Shown here: positions 16,542-25,450 of the stretch, in pieces | How positions within the stretch are numbered: position 1 is the stretch's first letter | How the letters are laid out: every line of letters begins with the position of its first letter | Source of the DNA: Lachnotalea sp041821265 | Lineage (GTDB): Bacteria > Bacillota > Clostridia > Lachnospirales > Lachnospiraceae | Assembly: GCA_041821265.1 (NCBI GenBank) | Contig: JBGUEQ010000008.1 | Location: forward strand, 1-64,000 | Reading direction: 5' to 3' | Length of the DNA stretch: 64,000 nt | Made by a program: the position numbers and the translations under genes | The notes under the pieces: generated by a model | What the model saw: the letters and a program-made list of their open reading frames with translations, nothing else | Database searches by the model: none | What the model was told of the DNA's origin: nothing

Positions 16542-17434
16542 AATTCAAGCCCTTCCTTTGAAATAATTTCATTTTTGGATTGCATCTCCATTATTCTTAA
16601 AGCAAGTATAATATTTTGTTGTTTTTTAATATTTTCTGTATCAATTAATCCCAACTTTTCCTGAATTAATAATTTTAATTGCAGTACTTCCTGCAAATTG
16701 TTAATTCTATAATCCTTTATCAGGAACTCTTCAGCATCTTGAAGATATTTTAAAGATAATCCAAAATTAGATTCTTCTTTTTCTTTCTGCGCTAAACGAT
16801 ACATAATATTGGAATACTGCAGATTATTTATTTTGTAATCGGTATGAAACCTATCAAAATATATTTTTAATTGCTCAAATAAAAAATAGGATGTTCTTAA
16901 ATCAGATACTATATATGATGTTTCAGCTATCATATATACTAATTCAATTTCAATACCTGAAAGTAATTTTTCTTCTAATCCACATTGATATATATTACCA
17001 CAATTAGTATACTCTAAAGCTTGTATATACTTAAATAAGGCTACTTCAAATTCCTTGTTTAAAGAATTTATCTCGCCTTCCTTCAATATAATATACTGCA
17101 TATGAAGATTTTTAAATCTAAGTGTTTCATTTTTATATTCTTGTAATAATTCTTCAGCATTTTCTACTTTTCCCTTATTTAATAACTTTTCAATCTCACT
17201 TCTTCTTTTGCTTATTCTATATTCTTGTTGGGAAGTTACTAATTCATATTGATGTGTTCCCTTTCCCAACCTTTCAAATAAATAATCTGCTAAGACCTTT
17301 TCAGGTACTCGCTTATCTTGTTCATATCTCGCTAGTGCTGTCACTGTACATAATCCATCACAAACCTGCGTTTTGGATAATTTGTTTCTAGTTCTTAACT
17401 CTTCTAGCAATTCCCCTAACGTTTTTTCCTTCAT
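16514..17434 (-). CDS. XRE/TPR regulator of RRNPP type, copy 2
   Basis: 306 residues from the ATG at 17434 (AGAGGTG just ahead; a GTG at 17440 is less likely). The N-terminal helix-turn-helix reads LGELLEELRTRNKLSKTQVC and TALARYEQDKRVPE, and the rest is helical and TPR-like (LGLSLKYLQDAEEFL). It has the same architecture as the downstream gene but is clearly diverged, so two regulators may respond to different peptides or one may antagonise the other. No second pheromone-like ORF was found in the 240 bases upstream. Confidence 0.8.
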   Translation of the reverse strand: MKEKTLGELLEELRTRNKLSKTQVCDGLCTVTALARYEQDKRVPEKVLADYLFERLGKGTHQYELVTSQQEYRISKRRSEIEKLLNKGKVENAEELLQEYKNETLRFKNLHMQYIILKEGEINSLNKEFEVALFKYIQALEYTNCGNIYQCGLEEKLLSGIEIELVYMIAETSYIVSDLRTSYFLFEQLKIYFDRFHTDYKINNLQYSNIMYRLAQKEKEESNFGLSLKYLQDAEEFLIKDYRINNLQEVLQLKLLIQEKLGLIDTENIKKQQNIILALRIMEMQSKNEIISKEGLELWENTVNRQ

Positions 17435-17682
17435 ATACACCTCTTAATTATTTCCTAAAAAAGCACCATACTCTATTTGATACCTTAGATTTATATCTCT
17501 ATTGATATCTCAAATCTCTCTACTCTTATTCTCCCCTTCACCTATTTGATATTATATCATTAAAAATCTCTTTTTCAAAGCCAATAGAAGACGCTATATT
17601 ATTCTATATTTCATTTTTCGATTATTACTTTGCCCCATCTCATAAAAAAGATGATGATGCTAAAACACCTTCTCCCTACTAA

Positions 17683-19308
17683 TTAACTTGCTATTTTCTG
17701 TGCTCTTATCAGATACTCAGTTGCCTTTGTAGTAAAGTCCATAAATCTCCACTTAACCTTAATCTCTTTCTCTGAATAGATCTCTACTCTTTCAATCAAT
17801 TCTAACAGTTCTCTTTCCGTAAATGATTTCTTATCACGGAATTTGTTAATTATATCTGATAAATCATGTTCCCATTTCTCCTGTTCATTCTTATCTCCAA
17901 TACCATTACAAATCTTAAGTTTCTTTTCTTTCAATTCATCCATCTTCATATTTGCTTGTCTCTTCTGTAGCATGTATGCTTCTCTGATAATTTTCCCATC
18001 TTTGTATCTCTCATGTAATCCTAACGTAGATTGGCGAAGTTTTATGATTTCTTTTTCCACATCCTCTGCCGTCATTTCCATCTTATGATTCTGGATTATC
18101 TTTATCTTACTTTGTTTCACAAATGCATCTACATTAATTAAGGCTTCTACATATTTTGCAGCCATGTCAATTAAAGAATCAAATAATGACTGAACCATTA
18201 TCTTCGAATCCATACAACCTTCATCTACATCATAAGTCTGACGGGTACAATAAAAATATGGATTTATCGTTGTATTCGTTTTTTGCAGTAAACGTCCACA
18301 ATGGGGACAATAGCAAAATCCCTGGCTGCGATTGTCCCCCAACGGAATGCCATTTCTTTCTATCAATGGCAAAATCTCTTCGTTTACTTTAAAAAACTCT
18401 TCTTTTGGTACAATTCCTTCATGGGTATTCTCCACAATGATCCATTCTTTTCTATCTACTCTAATATTTTCAGATTTAGCAACTTTCGTAGTTACCCTTA
18501 CATTTCCAACCATATCTCCTGCATAACGCTGATCCCTAAGTATTTTCATTACTTTTGCCGCGGTCCACATTGTCTTATTATCGACTATATAATTTCGACG
18601 GTCTGATTTGTTCTTATACCAGGCTGGTGTCATAATCTGCTTTTCATTCAACAACTTCGCTATTTGAACACTATTCTTTCCATCTAATGCATAATCAAAT
18701 ACCATCCGCACAATAAATGCTGTTTCTTCATCAATTTCAAGCTTATGAATATTCTCTTTGCTTTTCTTATATCCAAAGATTGCATTGGCACTAATACACT
18801 CACCTTTCTTCTGTCTGGTAATAATTCCACTCTTCACCTTTTTCGATAAGTCTTTCACGTAGAAATCATTAATCAGATTCTTGATTGGAATATCGATTCC
18901 ATCTGTTGTCATAATCACGTTATTACTATCATAACCATCATTGATAGAAATGACACGAATTTTCAATTCTGGAAATATCTCTTCTAAATACCTTCCAACA
19001 CCAAGAAAATTACGGCCAAGTCTAGAATAATCTTTTAGAATAATGGTATCAATCTTACCCATCTTTGCATCTTCTAGCATCTGTTGAAATCCAGGTCTCT
19101 CAAAGTTTGTACCAGTATAGCCATCATCACAGTATTCCGTAATATTGCAACAAGAAAATTCTTTTCTACGCTTAATAAAGTTATCTATGAGCTTTCTTTG
19201 ATTCGATATACTAATACTTTCTTCGTTTTGATTATTACTTTTAGAAGGGTCCATGTCTTCCTGTGATAATCTCAAATAAAAAGCTATATTCTTACTTGTT
19301 ATAAGCAT
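17683..19308 (-). CDS. Large serine recombinase
   Basis: A 541-residue recombinase of the TnpX/phiC31 class. The resolvase domain has the catalytic serine in AFYLRLSQED (S15), then DDGYTGTNFERPGF and the arginine-rich KDYSRLGRNFLGVG. A recombinase domain (FGYKKSKENIHKLEID) and a zinc ribbon with CPHCGRLLQK follow, then a C-terminal coiled coil rich in K and E. It integrates or excises mobile DNA through short TG- or GA-centred att sites. It overlaps the upstream recombinase by 17 bases, so both come from one transcript, as in clostridial mobilisable elements with tandem recombinases. Confidence 0.9.
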   Translation of the reverse strand: MLITSKNIAFYLRLSQEDMDPSKSNNQNEESISISNQRKLIDNFIKRRKEFSCCNITEYCDDGYTGTNFERPGFQQMLEDAKMGKIDTIILKDYSRLGRNFLGVGRYLEEIFPELKIRVISINDGYDSNNVIMTTDGIDIPIKNLINDFYVKDLSKKVKSGIITRQKKGECISANAIFGYKKSKENIHKLEIDEETAFIVRMVFDYALDGKNSVQIAKLLNEKQIMTPAWYKNKSDRRNYIVDNKTMWTAAKVMKILRDQRYAGDMVGNVRVTTKVAKSENIRVDRKEWIIVENTHEGIVPKEEFFKVNEEILPLIERNGIPLGDNRSQGFCYCPHCGRLLQKTNTTINPYFYCTRQTYDVDEGCMDSKIMVQSLFDSLIDMAAKYVEALINVDAFVKQSKIKIIQNHKMEMTAEDVEKEIIKLRQSTLGLHERYKDGKIIREAYMLQKRQANMKMDELKEKKLKICNGIGDKNEQEKWEHDLSDIINKFRDKKSFTERELLELIERVEIYSEKEIKVKWRFMDFTTKATEYLIRAQKIAS

Positions 19309-20845
19309 CTACTTCAAGCCTCCTTTGCTCATTTATCCTAATCATTGCTGCAAATTCATCCATGCAATCAAATGTAATCTTTATATGGGTTGCATCTGTC
19401 ACATCAATTCTACTGATAAATGCTTCTACCATTTCTCGATTTAATGTCATACACTTAGAAAATTTCTTAATCTTCTTTCCCAAGTCCTTATTACCTGTAA
19501 AATCTTTCTTGTAGGAATCTGCAAATTTACGCAAGTCATCAATCTGCATATCATAAGATTTAATTTTGCTATCATATTCTTCTGATATGAATGTGTATTC
19601 TTCTACATTAAGCAACTTCTGCTCATAATCTTCATATAATCCACCTGCAAGTTTTACATATTTTAATCTTTCTTGCTGTAATATTGCTATTTTCTGAAGA
19701 TACTCCTCTTTCTTTTTCTTTGCTTTTGGGGTTGTATTCATTTCCTTAATCATTTTTTCTGCTCCACTAAAAAGCTTCATATGATACCAAATCGTATCGA
19801 ATACCACCTTTTCTATCTCTTTCTTCTTAATTGATTTCAAAGAACAACATTTTCCAGCTGTTTCATTATATAACTTGCAGCGATAATAACGATGTACTGC
19901 GACTTTACTTGTGCTCTTACCAATCTCCATTGCTCTGCCACAATCTGCACAAAATATTTTTTTTCTAAAGAGATTCTCGGTTTCACCCACACTTGTTAAG
20001 GTTTGACCACTATACTTCTCTTTTTTATTTTTGATAATCTTTTGTACCAACTCAAATATTTCTTTATCAATGATTGCTTCATGCGTATTCTCTACAATAA
20101 TCCATTCATTTTCTGGAGTTGTATGCTTCTTTTCATGCATACTAAGTGACTGTCTATGTCTTCCTTGCACCATATGTCCAATATACATTTTATTGGTCAA
20201 CATTTGACTAATGGTTCCTCTTTTCCAGGGCATTTCTCGATACTTTTCAGCTCTTACAAGTCCTTTTGCATAGCGGTAAGCAAAGGGCGATAGAATTCCT
20301 TCCTCATTTAGCTCATTTGCTATTGCACCATCACTCATTCCATCCGCTTTTCCTTGAAAGATTCTACGGATAATAGGAGCAGTCTCTTTATCAACTACTA
20401 ATTTATTTCTATCATTTTCATTCTTTCGATAACCATACGTTGTAAGGCCTCCTATAAAGGCTCCAGACATTTGCTTTACTCTAAATGCAGAGGTAAGCTT
20501 TCTAGATAAGTCCTTAGAATACTGCTCATTCATAATATTCTTAAGTGGCACAGATATTCCATCTTTCTGGCAGGTAAGATCAGCACTATCATAATGATCA
20601 TTTACCGATATAAATCGTATTCCATAGGTAGGAAATACTGACTCCATATAAGCACCCGCCTCAAGATAATTTCTCCCTAGTCTTGATCCGTCTTTTACAA
20701 CTATTGTGTTAAACTTTCCCAACTTCATGTCTTCAATCAGCTTACTAAATGCCGGTCTTTCGAAATTTGTACCTGTAAATCCATTATCCGAATACACCTT
20801 GTAAAGCAACATATCCTCAGATTTGTGTACATATTCCTCGAGCAT
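19292..20845 (-). CDS. Large serine recombinase, N-terminally truncated
   Basis: A 517-residue open frame starting MLEEYVHKSEDMLL. It carries the rest of a resolvase domain (NGFTGTNFERPAFSKL, KDGSRLGRNYLEAG), the recombinase domain (TYGYRKNENDRNKL), a zinc ribbon (FCADCGRAME) and a long coiled coil. The first 25-30 residues that should hold Y-x-R-x-S, with the catalytic serine, are absent. Upstream, the frame shows a few matching residues and then a stop. The gene was probably cut at its 5' end and cannot catalyse by itself. Its coiled coil could still pair with the intact recombinase. Confidence 0.8.
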   Translation of the reverse strand: MLEEYVHKSEDMLLYKVYSDNGFTGTNFERPAFSKLIEDMKLGKFNTIVVKDGSRLGRNYLEAGAYMESVFPTYGIRFISVNDHYDSADLTCQKDGISVPLKNIMNEQYSKDLSRKLTSAFRVKQMSGAFIGGLTTYGYRKNENDRNKLVVDKETAPIIRRIFQGKADGMSDGAIANELNEEGILSPFAYRYAKGLVRAEKYREMPWKRGTISQMLTNKMYIGHMVQGRHRQSLSMHEKKHTTPENEWIIVENTHEAIIDKEIFELVQKIIKNKKEKYSGQTLTSVGETENLFRKKIFCADCGRAMEIGKSTSKVAVHRYYRCKLYNETAGKCCSLKSIKKKEIEKVVFDTIWYHMKLFSGAEKMIKEMNTTPKAKKKKEEYLQKIAILQQERLKYVKLAGGLYEDYEQKLLNVEEYTFISEEYDSKIKSYDMQIDDLRKFADSYKKDFTGNKDLGKKIKKFSKCMTLNREMVEAFISRIDVTDATHIKITFDCMDEFAAMIRINEQRRLEVDAYNK

Positions 20846-20963
20846 ACAAACCTGAATAGTAAGAGATCTATATTAATTGAAATCCCAACATAAAAATGGC
20901 ATCAAAGTCATATGTTTTTCACATTGGCCTCGATACCATTTTCTAATTTCTGTTATTCTAATA

Positions 20964-21302
20964 CTAATTTTCTTTCAACCATCTTCCAATAATATACTTC
21001 CAATTCATTCCGTCCTGCAAAACTCTTAAAATTTGCACCGTGCTGGTTGATTTATCTACCACATAGAACAAAAGATATGTACTTTCTGGCTTTAAATAAA
21101 TTGTATATCCTCGATATACAAAGCCACTCGGTTCGTATCCATCTGGAAAAGTGGTTAATTCTTTTTCTACCTTTAGCATTTTCTTTTTAAAATTTTCTAC
21201 CAGTTGACGGTATCTGAAGTGAGTAAGAATATAATTCTTTATTCCTGCAACATCATCTCTTGCGCTATATGCATATCTAATCTTATATTTGGTAATTGTC
21301 AT
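20964..21302 (-). CDS. ParE/RelE-family toxin
   Basis: A 112-residue protein with the RelE/ParE fold pattern: YAYSARDDVAGIKNYIL near the start, a central GFVYRGYTIYLKPESTYLLFYVVD and a final VQILRVLQDGMNW. A probable gyrase or ribosome-directed toxin. It lies 15 bases downstream of a small antitoxin gene on the same strand, with GGATGA ahead of the ATG. This is the second toxin-antitoxin system in the window and belongs to a different subgroup from the pair at 509-1143. Confidence 0.82.
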   Translation of the reverse strand: MTITKYKIRYAYSARDDVAGIKNYILTHFRYRQLVENFKKKMLKVEKELTTFPDGYEPSGFVYRGYTIYLKPESTYLLFYVVDKSTSTVQILRVLQDGMNWKYIIGRWLKEN

Positions 21303-21317
21303 TAGTATAAGTCATCC

Positions 21318-21482
21318 TTACATTTCGTCTATTTCTTTCCACATTTCTTCACTTGTAAGAGTTCGACCATTTTCAATATCATCAATGGCTTCATCTAATT
21401 TACCAAATAAGACATTCATTGCATCATTCACGTTGTAAGAAGTCTTACTGTCATTTTCAACTGTTGTTGCTACTAGAGTCAT
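21318..21482 (-). CDS. Small antitoxin of the ParE/RelE system
   Basis: 54 residues from the ATG at 21482 (MTLVATTVEN), preceded by GGAAAGG at good spacing; the longer frame upstream has no ribosome binding site. The C-terminal part (KLDEAIDDIENGRTLTSEEM) is the acidic, helical toxin-binding tail common to such antitoxins. The N-terminus is too short for a full DNA-binding domain I can name. The assignment rests mainly on size, charge and position before the toxin. Confidence 0.65.
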   Translation of the reverse strand: MTLVATTVENDSKTSYNVNDAMNVLFGKLDEAIDDIENGRTLTSEEMWKEIDEM

Positions 21483-21650
21483 ATTCATCATCCTTTCCAA
21501 AGTGATTACATAAATGTTTCTTTTAATACTTCTAGTATAGACGATGTTCAACAAATAAACAATGGCAGCTCTTTATTTTCTTTTTTTAACTATAAACAAA
21601 ACGCTCAAGCTCAACTGTTACAACTTTGGTTCTGGATAGAATCAGATCCA

Positions 21651-21740
21651 TCATTCACTACAGTCAATAGTTCCCTTAATAAATTCGCCCGCATTTTCAT
21701 TATAGTATCTTATTGTTCTATCAACTGGTTTATGATTCAT
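21651..21740 (-). pseudogene. Truncated start of a SAM methyltransferase
   Basis: A 29-codon frame, MNHKPVDRTIRYYNENAGEF then IKGTIDCSE, overlaps the HNH gene stop by 11 bases. It has the 'YYNxNAxxFxxxTxx' opening of class I methyltransferases that normally precedes a DLGCGxG motif, but a stop and unrelated sequence follow. It is the stump of a gene once co-translated with the endonuclease. Confidence 0.5.
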
Positions 21741-22851
21741 TTGTATACACCCAATCTCTAAATCCCATTTTTTCAGCCGCCTGATATACTGGCAACATAA
21801 TATCGTACAAGTTATTGCCAAATTCTCTTTTTTCAATATTAGGACGATATAACTGACGTTTTACATCATTACTATTCACATTATTTGTTAAGCATTTTTC
21901 AAATGCATTATGAACCTTATCATACTTCCAAACCATTTCATATGCCACATATTCTATTTCCATAAGAGAATTAAAATAGGAATCCCACTTTGGCAAATGA
22001 TTGTTTTTTGCACTATTAATATTTCTCGTTGTCGGATTAAGGTTCCATAATTCATCGTGTGCCACATACGACCATGGTATAAAATGATCAATAGATAATA
22101 TATCTTTCTCTGTTATGGTTTTTCCTCCATATATCTCTGTAATAGGACGTACGGAAAGAATCGCTCTCCAATATTTTTTGACATTAGCTAAATCACGTTC
22201 TTGTTGTGGATAAAGTTTATTTGCAATACCAGGTACACTCGGATTACGCCTTTGCAAATAAATAATCTTATTATATTCAATCCATCCTCTTAAAATCTGC
22301 TGATTAGAAGAAATGTAATCAACCCATTCTTTCTGAATAACAATGCTACTTTGCATTCCACATATTTTTGTAAAATAATAAATTAGTCTCTTCTCTCGAT
22401 TGATTTTATCTGCCAATTTCTGTTCAGACACATCCCACTCTTTACCCTTTACACTTTCCATAAACGGTGCTTGCAATCGATAGGGAACATTACGGGTTAA
22501 TGTTCTTTTCATTGACTTAACATCTTTATCCTGACACTTTGATAAAAATCCTATAATATTTTCTCTAGTATCACTGGTTTTTAGCGTTCCATTACTCACT
22601 TTATATGCCTGATGTACCAACGCTTCCAATGTATCTGACGGTCCAAGATTCAAATGATATTCCGCTACCATATACCATGCACTGACTATCATCTCATCAA
22701 CCATTTCTTCATATGTACTGCTACGTTTTCCCCGTGCGACTGTATTAACAATTGCTTCAAACCAGAATAATTTATAACACTCACTTTTGTTATCAAATAC
22801 TCTGGACAAATATTTTATGTCCAAGTCATTCGAATATGGTAACTCCATCAT
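21730..22851 (-). CDS. HNH endonuclease-domain protein
   Basis: A 373-residue protein. The HNH nuclease site lies near residues 254-290: IDHFIPWS, then WNLNPTT and NSAKNNHLP, with the usual D-H, N and N-x-x-K ligands. The first 250 residues are helical and unrecognised (possibly a sensor or DNA-binding part). AGGAGG precedes the ATG. Proteins of this layout are common hypothetical HNH nucleases in Clostridia genomes, often on islands, and may serve defence. A methyltransferase stump overlaps its 3' end, so it could once have been part of a modification-linked pair. Confidence 0.75.
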   Translation of the reverse strand: MMELPYSNDLDIKYLSRVFDNKSECYKLFWFEAIVNTVARGKRSSTYEEMVDEMIVSAWYMVAEYHLNLGPSDTLEALVHQAYKVSNGTLKTSDTRENIIGFLSKCQDKDVKSMKRTLTRNVPYRLQAPFMESVKGKEWDVSEQKLADKINREKRLIYYFTKICGMQSSIVIQKEWVDYISSNQQILRGWIEYNKIIYLQRRNPSVPGIANKLYPQQERDLANVKKYWRAILSVRPITEIYGGKTITEKDILSIDHFIPWSYVAHDELWNLNPTTRNINSAKNNHLPKWDSYFNSLMEIEYVAYEMVWKYDKVHNAFEKCLTNNVNSNDVKRQLYRPNIEKREFGNNLYDIMLPVYQAAEKMGFRDWVYTNES

Positions 22852-23048
22852 TTCACCTCCTGATATTGAAAGTTAATCCCTATACTCCACATAAACATAT
22901 AACATATTTTTAACTAAATATATTTTTAAATTATACTTTCATTTTATTATTATACGGTATGGTTTTAGTTTTTACAACGAATTTTCTATGTACACTATGA
23001 GATAACAAACATTTCTACTAACTTAATTAGAGTTCTTGATCCAACACT

Positions 23049-24782
23049 TTATAACGGTAGTGAATCCCTAACACACAACGCCCCCCACCCAACCATTGGA
23101 TTTGGATATTCCTTAAACCCCGGCAACGGTCTTGCACCCTTAATCAAATATGCCTTCACTTTCTCCCCATACAAAAATGGATCATTCCCGTTAACAATCC
23201 CCCACTCCATTAACATCGCGCAACTCCCTGTTACAAATGGTGCCGCCATAGAGGTTCCTGTATAGGTAGAATATCCCCCGTTTACTGCTGCTGATGTAAT
23301 ATTAACGCCTGGTGCTACAATATCTGGTTTTACTAATTTTAAACTTCTAGTGTATCCTCTTCCTGAGAAATCCGCATAACTTCCTATTGCAAAATCGTAA
23401 GCTCCCACCGATATTGCTCTTGCTGCGGTCGACGGTATCGTTAATGTGATATCAGGAGTTGGAAGCATAAAGTTTGTTCCTATATTTAACGCTCTCTGAC
23501 TTGGTAGCCACATATCGTACTCGCCTGATACTATTTTTTTAGGAACAAGACTAATAGTCCAAATACCTTCCGTTATATAAGAATCTCTTGGGATAAAATC
23601 AATATAGATTTCTTGTGCTGTGCTATAAGGACTTGGTTCTCCATAATACATTAATAATTGTGTCTTTTCTAATATAAATCGCTGCGGTCCGAGAATTTGC
23701 TGTAAAGGACCTACCGTTTTTCCTCCTGGTGATTTAATCATAATATCCATATCATCCGCATACGATTTCCATATTTGAAGGTTTAGTGTTGTTGCATAAT
23801 CAGAAACAGCTATTTCGATGTCTTCCCTCATTCCTTCTTTTACAACCCCTGATGTATGCCCGCCTGTTGCTCCTTCGTTACCAGTTCCGATACAAATGTT
23901 TGTTTTCCAATTATTTGCTGCTAGATTGATATAGGTCTCTAACAATGACGTTCCATCATGAGAACCATATGTATTTCCAAAACTTAAGTTAATGGAAACT
24001 GGCATTTTATATTCTAACGCTTTTTTAATTACATAGTCGATTGCCTGCATTAATTCGGTTGTTCTTGGAAAAGAATCTGGTCTTGGGTTACCAAGTTTTA
24101 CTACAAGAAGTTTACTTTTTGATGCTACTCCTCTATATAATCCATTGGATCCCCTTCCATTTCCTGCTGCTATACCTGTAACAGCGGTACCATGTCCACT
24201 CAAATCTCTACTCGGCACTATTTTCATTTGTTCTTGTTTACTATCCGCAGCTAACGCAAGATTAATTTGTTCACTCGTGTATTCTGTTCCAATTATATAA
24301 CCGGCAGGAGGATTTCCTTGAACTGTCTGATCCCATAAATTTAAAATTCTTGTTGTACCATTGCTGTTTCTAAAGTCTGGATGTGCATAATCGATTCCTG
24401 AATCGACAATCGCCACAATAATACCTGAGCCAAACAAATTATATTCTGCTGTCTGAAGTGGATTAATACAGGATGCTATTTTCCCTTGATTTACTGCAAA
24501 ATAAAGCATTTTAGGCTTTTCAATATACTCAATCTCTGGTACGTTGGCAAGCTCCTTTAAAACACTTTCTTTTACTGTCAAAATAGCATATTGATTCATT
24601 AATTTTACAACACTAATCATATCCGATTCCAATCGCTCGATATCTCCTGAATATTTAACAATAATATCCCACGTATTTTCAAGTTGATCATATCCCACAT
24701 TAAGGTTTAACGATTTTTCTCTTTCTTGATCTGTAGCATCTAGCGCAAGATTTAAAAGATTTTCAATTTTTTGATTATTCAT
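23049..24782 (-). CDS. S8 family serine peptidase (subtilisin-like, Csp-type)
   Basis: A 577-residue protease with an intact triad: D127 (VAIVDSGIDYAHPD), H197 (LSGHGTAVTG) and S511 (GTSMAAPF). A 90-residue N-terminal region resembles the prodomain of clostridial Csp proteases, and a jelly-roll-like insert lies between H197 and S511. No classical signal peptide is seen, as in CspB/CspC relatives that act in spores or leave by other routes. Close to a regulon for proline-rich peptides it might digest proteins, but it is monocistronic and may be unrelated. A C-terminal remnant of a second copy lies at 1383-1503. Confidence 0.87.
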   Translation of the reverse strand: MNNQKIENLLNLALDATDQEREKSLNLNVGYDQLENTWDIIVKYSGDIERLESDMISVVKLMNQYAILTVKESVLKELANVPEIEYIEKPKMLYFAVNQGKIASCINPLQTAEYNLFGSGIIVAIVDSGIDYAHPDFRNSNGTTRILNLWDQTVQGNPPAGYIIGTEYTSEQINLALAADSKQEQMKIVPSRDLSGHGTAVTGIAAGNGRGSNGLYRGVASKSKLLVVKLGNPRPDSFPRTTELMQAIDYVIKKALEYKMPVSINLSFGNTYGSHDGTSLLETYINLAANNWKTNICIGTGNEGATGGHTSGVVKEGMREDIEIAVSDYATTLNLQIWKSYADDMDIMIKSPGGKTVGPLQQILGPQRFILEKTQLLMYYGEPSPYSTAQEIYIDFIPRDSYITEGIWTISLVPKKIVSGEYDMWLPSQRALNIGTNFMLPTPDITLTIPSTAARAISVGAYDFAIGSYADFSGRGYTRSLKLVKPDIVAPGVNITSAAVNGGYSTYTGTSMAAPFVTGSCAMLMEWGIVNGNDPFLYGEKVKAYLIKGARPLPGFKEYPNPMVGWGALCVRDSLPL

Positions 24783-24871
24783 AAAAATCCTTTTCTTACA
24801 TATTATGCAAGGATAAAAGAAATTAATCGCTTTATCTATTTCGCGATAGTAGTAATTTATAATACTACAAA

Positions 24872-24910
24872 CAAAAAAACCTCCAACTAATATCGCATCA
24901 GTTTGGAGGT
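24872..24910 (-). terminator. Terminator of the thioredoxin gene
   Basis: On the minus strand ACCTCCAAACT pairs with AGTTGGAGGT around a 10-base loop, followed by seven T. Confidence 0.85.
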
Positions 24911-24919
24911 CTTTGTTTG

Positions 24920-25231
24920 TTATTGTATCATATTTAAAATTGATTGCTTTGACTTAGCTCCTACTTCACTTTGAACTACTTTTCCGTTTTTAACGGAAAC
25001 AAGTGTAGGAATACTCATAATTTTAAATTTTTGAGCAAGTTCTTGTTCTTCATCTACATTGATTTTACAAACCTTTGCTAGATGCCCTGCCTCACTTGCT
25101 ACTTCTTCAATGGTTGGTGCAATCATTTTACAAGGTCCACACCACGAAGCCCAAAAATCTAATAATACTGGTCTATCTGAGTTCATTACTTCTTTTTCAA
25201 AATTGCTTTTTGTTACTTTTAATACTCCCAT
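24920..25231 (-). CDS. trxA: Thioredoxin
   Basis: 103 residues from the ATG at 25231 (GGGAG ahead). The active site WASWCGPCKM and the cis-proline motif MSIPTLV are intact, and length is typical. It reduces protein disulfides and, in amino-acid-reducing clostridia, can serve reductases; it sits near the D-proline reductase genes, but has its own terminator, so a dedicated role is only a suggestion. Confidence 0.93.
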   Translation of the reverse strand: MGVLKVTKSNFEKEVMNSDRPVLLDFWASWCGPCKMIAPTIEEVASEAGHLAKVCKINVDEEQELAQKFKIMSIPTLVSVKNGKVVQSEVGAKSKQSILNMIQ

Positions 25232-25391
25232 ATTAATTCTCCCTATCAATTAAAATATTTGATATATCTTTTTCTTATGAGTTTATTATATCTGTATTTT
25301 CAATCTTTATCTGTGACGATGTCACATAAATTACATTTATTTCCATATTATTTATATTTTATGTTATTAATTTTTATTATTTTAAATTGAT

Positions 25392-25433
25392 AATAAGAGG
25401 AGGATACTAATTGAATCGTATCCTCCTCTTATT
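25392..25433. terminator. Strong symmetric hairpin, probable bidirectional terminator
   Basis: AATAAGAGGAGGATAC (25392-25407) and GTATCCTCCTCTTATT (25418-25433) form a perfect 16-bp stem between the alcohol dehydrogenase stop and the thioredoxin promoter. The T-run is weak. Confidence 0.7.
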
Positions 25434-25450
25434 GTCATAACTTATATCAA

